64,000 nucleotides of DNA, from assembly GCA_030737875.1 (NCBI GenBank), contig CM060910.1:249830427-249894426 (forward strand), read 5' to 3'. The DNA is from Allium sativum. Lineage: Eukaryota; Streptophyta; Magnoliopsida; Asparagales; Amaryllidaceae. Both the position numbers and the translations under genes were made by a program. Within the stretch, counting starts at the first letter, position 1; each line of letters opens with the position of its first letter. The notes under the pieces were generated by a model that was given only the letters and a program-made list of their open reading frames with translations, was not told the origin of the DNA and ran no database searches. This document shows, in pieces, positions 58,471 through 64,000 of this stretch.

Positions 58471-60114
58471 CTTGAATTCAATTTGTTGTAAAAACGGATT
58501 TCTTTACAAACCTCCGGCTGGGTTCAACTCCGTCCATTCCACTTACGCCTGTTGATATGGCTCCAACGTTCTTTGGTTTGATAGGCTCTGTGTACGAATG
58601 ACACAGTTACACCTTAATATGTTGTATACGGTTTAACACAATATTATAAATATCTTCATGATAATATTATTAACTAAATTCTTAGTCTCTATTAATTAAC
58701 CTGACGTGTAACTAAATGTTAGGCATTCACGAAAACACACTGGGGAGATATACGAATGTTTATACATTATAACCAGGCAACGTGTGTTTAGTGAATTAAG
58801 CAAATATTTTCAAGCCATTTACATAGTATAAGGTCTTACGTTGTATCATCTTTATTCGGCCTAACTTAAACTATAATCAGGGCATACTAGCATGTTATAA
58901 ATAATAAAATTGGGTTAGTAGGCATATGAAACCGACATTAGACGGGCATAGTTTATAAAGCAGGCCACGTCTAACATTTAACAATGTTACTAATCTTAAG
59001 TTAGTTATGCTAATTAATTTGAGACTAGGGAGAAAACAAGATTAGGCAGTTTGTATAAAGAGGTTAGGTTGGCACTATTAAGTATTAATGTTGGATTAGG
59101 CAACCTAACTTTAATTAGGAAAATAAAAGGACTGGCATATAATGCTAGTACTGTTCATCTTAATTTAATTTACCAATAGTTGCTTCAAAAATGGCTCCTC
59201 CCACATACGCGAACCCATTTTCCACCTCGTCATGTCCTGCTGCCGACGCATCCACCCTATCATTTCCACCAGCATCTCCGACGAAGCTTCCTCCCCGGTT
59301 TGGTTTTCTACATACACAAACTACCCTTCCATGCACTGTTTTGAATCCACCTTCACTTACACCAACGCAGCACCACCCCTATACTCTTTCGTCTTCCTAA
59401 TTTCTCTGCCCTCTTTGAATAACATGCACCACTCTTCTGCGTCATCCCCATGCAAACTAACACACTCACACCTCTGGTTTATGTTGTATCGTTTTATTAT
59501 ATATGTATACTACACAACAAATTTCAAAGTATATGGTAACAAGCAAGTTTCGGTTTCACTGTGAGGGATAATTCAATCAAATTGATATCCAATAAATAAT
59601 AGTTTAACTAATTAAACAAAGGATCTATGCGAGAAACATGTAAATCGAACAATTAAATTGAGTTAGGGTTTATATCTTCGAACCTGAATCCGTGAAGAAC
59701 CTAGTGAAATCAAATCAGAAGAGATGATGAAGCATAGAATCGTAAGGATCAGCAAATCTCCGTCCCTCTACTGGTATCCACACGGACGCTAATAGTGCTA
59801 GCCGCCATTCTTATTAGGGTTTTCCAGAAAAAGGGATAACGGGTTGGCTTATTATTTTAGGTCATATCCCATTTTATTTTATGGTTCACCCGTCCTTTTA
59901 AAGTGATGAGTTATGTGACGATCCCAAAATCCGAGGGGCGGTATTAAGGATAATCATTAGGAAATAACACATTAATCATCATAGCAGAGTACAGATAATA
60001 GCAGAAACAATAAATAAAAATACTTTTACATGGATATGACAGCGGAATCACAACATGTAGGAATATCAGAATAGCATAACGTGGGATATACTTAGTGAAA
60101 AGAAAGGGAAGTGA

Positions 60115-60260
60115 TCAGTCATCATCGCCAGAGGCGGAATACATACATGCAGTGACATAATAAGAGTACCAGTCTACATCGCCGAAGGCGGAATACATAT
60201 ACATATAGTGAGAAATACGGAAAGTAAATCAGTCTGCATCGCCAGTGGCGGAATCATAAT
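60115..60260 (-). repeat. CATCGCC-GGCGGAAT short direct repeats
   Basis: CATCGCC(A/G)(G/A)(A/T)GGCGGAATAC occurs three times, at about 60123, 60177 and 60237, spaced 54-60 bp, in the transcribed tail of E's LTR. Each contains a small GCC/GGC inverted repeat. Confidence 0.8.
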
Positions 60261-61953
60261 ATAAATACAGTAATGGCGGAAAATATCTAAGTCATCTCTA
60301 TGAAGTCAGCCTCGCCATGAGCCAAAAGTGCACGCTATGCAGCAGTGCAGAACCAAAAACCACCTGTCACCTGTGTACTAGGCTGCTCGTGTGAAAATAA
60401 GGGCACCCGCGTTTGCAAAGTGAAACAAACAACGAGTCAGTCATGGGGACTGGTATGAGGAATCTATTTAACGGTTAAACAACATTAAATAGCAAATCAT
60501 AGGACCACGCCACTTCCGCGGAACGGGTTTACTCCAGTGATTGCTAGTGCATTTAAAACAAAGTAATTTTTTTTTAAAACAACGCAATGCTTTTAGAAAG
60601 AATGAAGCCATTATAAGACTCAGGTCCCATCACACAATACAACGCAAGCCGGAGGATAGAGTTTTACCTTATAATAGCCAAATATGCTTGATACGTATAA
60701 AGCAAAATCATTTGATATTATTACTAGTGCATATATGTTTCAAAAACGAATAGCATCATAAATATCAATCATAGGCGACATGAGCGTCCCATGCCACTAT
60801 ATCGCCATATATAAGTTACAATCGAATCCGTTATCTCATATTGGAAATTGGATTTTCGTCATGAGTCGAGGCAAGGGGCAAGCTCCTCTCCGCTTCGAGA
60901 CACTCTAGCAAATGCCTCGGGACTACACACTCTGGGTAACCCCTGGATCCTCCAAGGCCGGTCCTCACTTACGTTAGAGGATTAATTATGCCTGAACACA
61001 CGTTTCCCGGTCCTTACAGACCTATAATCGAGGCGCCTCGCATTCCAACAACCACAAAGGTGAAAAGTAGATATATATGTCAGGGCTGGTAGGTCACTGA
61101 CACCACCATAGCTAGAAAGAAACGTCATGTTCTCCTTGGGTCATTATCCCGTTTCTAACTCATACCGGGGTGTGAGGTTCGTGAATCTACGAAATACACA
61201 AAGCTAGGCCACGTAGACCTTGCTTTGATCATCATCCACAAGACTTTGCTTTGCAACAGAAGCCTTGATCACAACATCTTGGCATGCCACATAGGCAGTC
61301 CATTCCATACGATTGATTTCCATCGATATATAACCTCTAAGCTCGTACGTCTCAGAGAAGGGCGTTAAGCGAAAGAATAAATTCTCCGCCGCCAAACAGA
61401 TATATATTTAACAGAGATCAATCAATATAGAACAAAATCCAATGTCGGACACACAGTCCATTTACAAGTCCGTCCTGGGTCTGAACGAAACCGGAGGCGT
61501 CAATTCCTCGCAAATCCGTCCAATCAACACATACGTTCAGACGGCTACTACTTCCGTCCCCTTCCGGTAGCTACTCCGGTTAGGAACCTCAGTAGCGCCC
61601 ATCCAACCGATACGAAGATCGTCGGTCTTGAATCGTCTTTGCATCTTCCAATTCGAATCGCTCGATAAATTATTTGAAATGAGGGTTAGCTCGGCCTTTT
61701 CAAATAATTCACGTCATTAGAATTTAAATCGATTCATTTTATGGTTATGTTATTCGACATCCATCCTTTGGGTTCTTTGGTGTTATTTTCATGTCATTCA
61801 CATACAACCATCAAATATCAAACAATTCAAGCCCAATTGGTTTATTTGCAACCTATGTTGCTTATAATATTTTATAACGATTTTTCGCTATTTTTATTTA
61901 TTTAAAAATGGCCATATTTAATTAGACGACGTTTTAGGTCGTGTCGTGGCACT

Positions 61954-62400
61954 GGCGCTGTTTTTCCCTAAATTTGTTTTACACATATCGGAAAATCTAA
62001 CCGTTGGATTTCTACAAAGTCTATATCAGTGGGAAGATATTCACAAAGCGAACCCAACGGTTCCAGTTTCGTGAGAATCCGACGGTCGGATCTTCCACAC
62101 TAGTCGTTTGAAGTTACGGTTTCAAAATTCGAACTACAGCGTCGTCATACGATTAAATTTAATTATATTTATATTTATATATAAATATAAACGATTCTGG
62201 CGCTGTTTTTCCTCAGATTTGAATTAAACATTCCGGACAATCCAACCGTTGGATTTTTACAAGGTTGGTGCCGTTGGAAAGGTATTTCCAAGGCGAACTC
62301 AGCGGTTGCGGTTTCGGGAAGATCCGATGGTCGGATTTCTCGTACTAATCGTTTCAAATTACGATTCCGAAACGCGAACTGCACGGCCTCTATTCCTTTT
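61954..62400 (-). repeat. 245-bp direct duplication in E
   Basis: GGCGCTGTTTTTCC begins at 61954 and 62199. Both copies contain AACCGTTGGATTT, AAGGCGAAC- or AAGCGAAC-like sequence and an ATCCGA..GTCGGAT inverted repeat. A single related unit is in G at about 12390-12560. Noncoding. Confidence 0.85.
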
Positions 62401-63237
62401 AATTATATTTATATATATATATATATAAATATAGTTCATTCCATAGTTTCAACTATAGTTCATTTTATATTTTCAACTTCGTTTTCACTTCAAATATTTC
62501 ACTAACGCCTTAATATTTCGAAAAATTTCGCCATAACCTCCTTTGTACGGGGAGGGGTTTGGAAATTTATTGGGCCGTATTAGGTACCCAATAAATCCTA
62601 AAAAGCCTTCACATATTTTTAGTGATATATTTTGGTGTTTACGGGGGAGCATGTACTGATAATCACTCCAGAGAATAAATTCCCGTCACCCCGTTTCCGT
62701 GTGGAAATAAATAGTCCATGTGCCGTATCTAATAACTAGAGCGACGTGATTATTGTCAACTCCAGACCCGTGTGGGGTTTTTATTAATCTGGCAATTTAT
62801 CGTTATAATTTATATAGTCCATATCAGTCATCAGTTCAACCTGTAGTACTTAGTCATCGCCATACAAGCCTCTTGCTTGTATGGTAAATCTTCCACCTCG
62901 TCACACAAGCTCCAATTGCTTATGTGGAATATGATGAAGTATGCCAATCGTCAAGAAGTATGCCATGTAGTGTAGTTCAAAATTAATTGTTACTATCCTA
63001 TGGCGTTGTTTATTATTTCACACAGAAAAACCAGCACTCCGCATCCAATGGCATTCACAGGAGTTGATATATAAATAAAATTGCGTAGCCAACTCATCAA
63101 GGTTTACCTATTTGTCGGGCACGCAAATAATTTCTTTACTCAACAGCTAATCCATTTTTCCTGTTCAACACATGTATATATATGCAGAACAAGCTAATAA
63201 TAATATTTCTAGCAAACTATTATTTATTTCAACACGT

Positions 63238-63390
63238 GTGTATTTTTAACTAAGCGTATACATGATAAAAGGAATATTTTTATCATCAAAAATATTTATT
63301 CGACACTAGTGTATTTTTAACTAAGCGTATACATGAAAAAAGGAATATTTTTATCATCAAAAATATTTATTCGACACATGTGTATTTTTA
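63238..63390 (-). repeat. 71-bp tandem repeat
   Basis: GTGTATTTTTAAC recurs at 63238, 63309 and 63380 (period 71). The unit contains AAAAATATTCC/GGAATATTTTT-type inverted repeats. Confidence 0.92.
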
Positions 63391-63458
63391 ACACTTCTTA
63401 TTCACTATAAAAATATAGTTTTCATTGTCGATTCATTTTATTTTTAGACGACGATAAC

Positions 63459-63830
63459 ATTCAACACATGAATTTCAATTCGACGAACAAATTGCAATTC
63501 AACACATGAATATTCTATATCGTTTGTATATATAAAAATGTGATTTTTATCGCTAAAGCCATTTGTTTAAATTCAAATAATATTCAACACATGAATTTCA
63601 ACTCAACGAATGAATTGCAACTCAACACATGAATATTCGATATAGTTTGTATATATATAAAAATGTGATTTTTATCGCTAAAGCCATTTGTTTAAATTCA
63701 AATAATATTCAACACATGAATTTCAACTCGACGAACAAATTGCAATTCAACACATGAATTTCAATTCGACGAACAAATTGCAATTCAACACATGAATATT
63801 CGATATAGTTTGTATATATTTTCAATGAAT
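63459..63830 (-). repeat. 123-125 bp tandem repeat
   Basis: ATTCAACACATGAATTTCAA begins at 63459, 63582 and 63707. The units contain two CAACACATGAAT boxes and a TATATATAAAAATGTGATTT stretch. The third copy has an extra internal duplication. Confidence 0.9.
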
Positions 63831-64000
63831 GAAAATTATTCTAACACATAAATATTTTAGAAAATTTCAGCAGCATAACGGCAGGGTAGTTAAAACCGGG
63901 ACCGTCCCTAGTACGGCTCTTCGCTCTACCTTAAAACCTCGCGGTTTTTGACAATGGGGATCATGCATCTAGTTCGCACGCAGGCGGCATGTTTTATTTT

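Larger units (their letters stand above)
54775..59913 (-). mobile_element. D: divergent giant LTR (minus), interrupted by E
   Basis: The + strand begins TGTAACGACTC, i.e. a minus-strand LTR end GAGTCGTTACA, inserted in an oligo-T site of C. The sequence is mostly unlike A/G/M, but the plan is the same: CAGCGGAA-rich tail, a tract with GTCTTTCCG (compare GGAAAGACCGGG, minus) near 56270, and a long AT/CT-rich zone (56360-58130). GTGAGTTCAACTCAC on the minus strand (58456-58470) and a leader with AAAACCCTAATAAG (about 59813) follow. Frames such as 56726-57094 or 59191-59564 lack any recognisable domain. Its head is cut off by E. Confidence 0.7.
59914..64000 (-). mobile_element. E: minus-strand giant LTR, tail and middle
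   Basis: The + strand starts TGTGACGATCCC (an LTR end). The tail has GCATCGCC...GGCGGAAT repeats (60120-60260), then the conserved block in reverse (GGACCACGCC, GAACGGGTTTACTCC, CAACGCAAGCCGGAGG, GAAACGTC). A 245-bp duplication (61954-62400) and tandem arrays (63238-63830) follow, and the end (63860-64000) matches G near 10750. It continues beyond the window. It is inserted in D. The target site cannot be tested. Confidence 0.8.

Noticed and set aside
59191..59564. Frames at the D leader
   Set aside because: They are antisense to the predicted D transcript and lack recognisable motifs.

Overview
This window is plant nuclear DNA, probably from a flowering plant with a large, AT-rich, repeat-dense genome. 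It contains no host gene that I can support. The evidence is Athila-type Ty3/gypsy retrotransposons, LTR retrotransposons whose primer-binding site has the initiator-Met-tRNA type sequence TGGTATCAGAGC, plant-like TATA boxes followed by AAACCCTAA-type leaders, and long AT-rich noncoding tracts. The species cannot be named from the sequence. Nearly every base falls inside one nested stack of LTR retrotransposons.

Layout. (1) 1-6366 is the 3' part of an Athila-like element on the + strand: a broken pol, a noncoding 3' region, a polypurine tract (PPT) and the 3' LTR. It sits inside the left LTR of element A. (2) 6367-50032 is element A (+), a retrotransposon with LTRs of about 6.5 kb and a noncoding internal region of only 368 bp (24210-24577). 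(3) Inside A's left LTR lies complete element G (8367-23451): two LTRs of about 7.03 kb, a 1.03 kb noncoding internal region, and a perfect GACCG target-site duplication (TSD). (4) Inside A's right LTR lies M (25026-44006, - strand), a giant solo LTR. M is interrupted by a second, internally deleted Athila-like element (26249-31357, TSD GCGTG) and by a 7.5 kb solo LTR S (32380-39899), which itself holds a MITE-like inverted-repeat element (about 34418-35376). (5) 50033-50246 is F, the head of another giant LTR (-), into which A inserted. (6) 50247-54774 is element C (+), the oldest layer: LTR tail, degenerate primer-binding site (PBS), 449 bp internal region and the start of its right LTR. (7) 54775-59913 is D (-), a divergent giant LTR inserted in C's right LTR. 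(8) 59914-64000 is E (-), another giant LTR inserted in D and running off the window.

The recurring unit is a non-coding retrotransposon in which the LTRs are about 7 to 18 times longer than the internal region. In the head-bearing copies the LTR has a fixed plan: a TGTAAC(A/G)ACC head; a duplicated 167-bp module; a TATA box; a GC-rich leader that differs in every copy; a GTGAG...CTCAC inverted repeat resembling a 5' splice site; a long AT-rich ladder of small inverted repeats; and then a conserved block of about 2 kb up to the LTR end. The internal regions of G, A and C share a PBS, a tandem set of hairpins with compensatory base changes, and a PPT reading AAGTGGGGGAGAT (slightly diverged in A). 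These elements encode nothing, so their proteins must come from elsewhere. The near-identical LTRs of G indicate very recent movement. The giant-LTR family with its covarying hairpin cluster is the best candidate here for an undescribed system.
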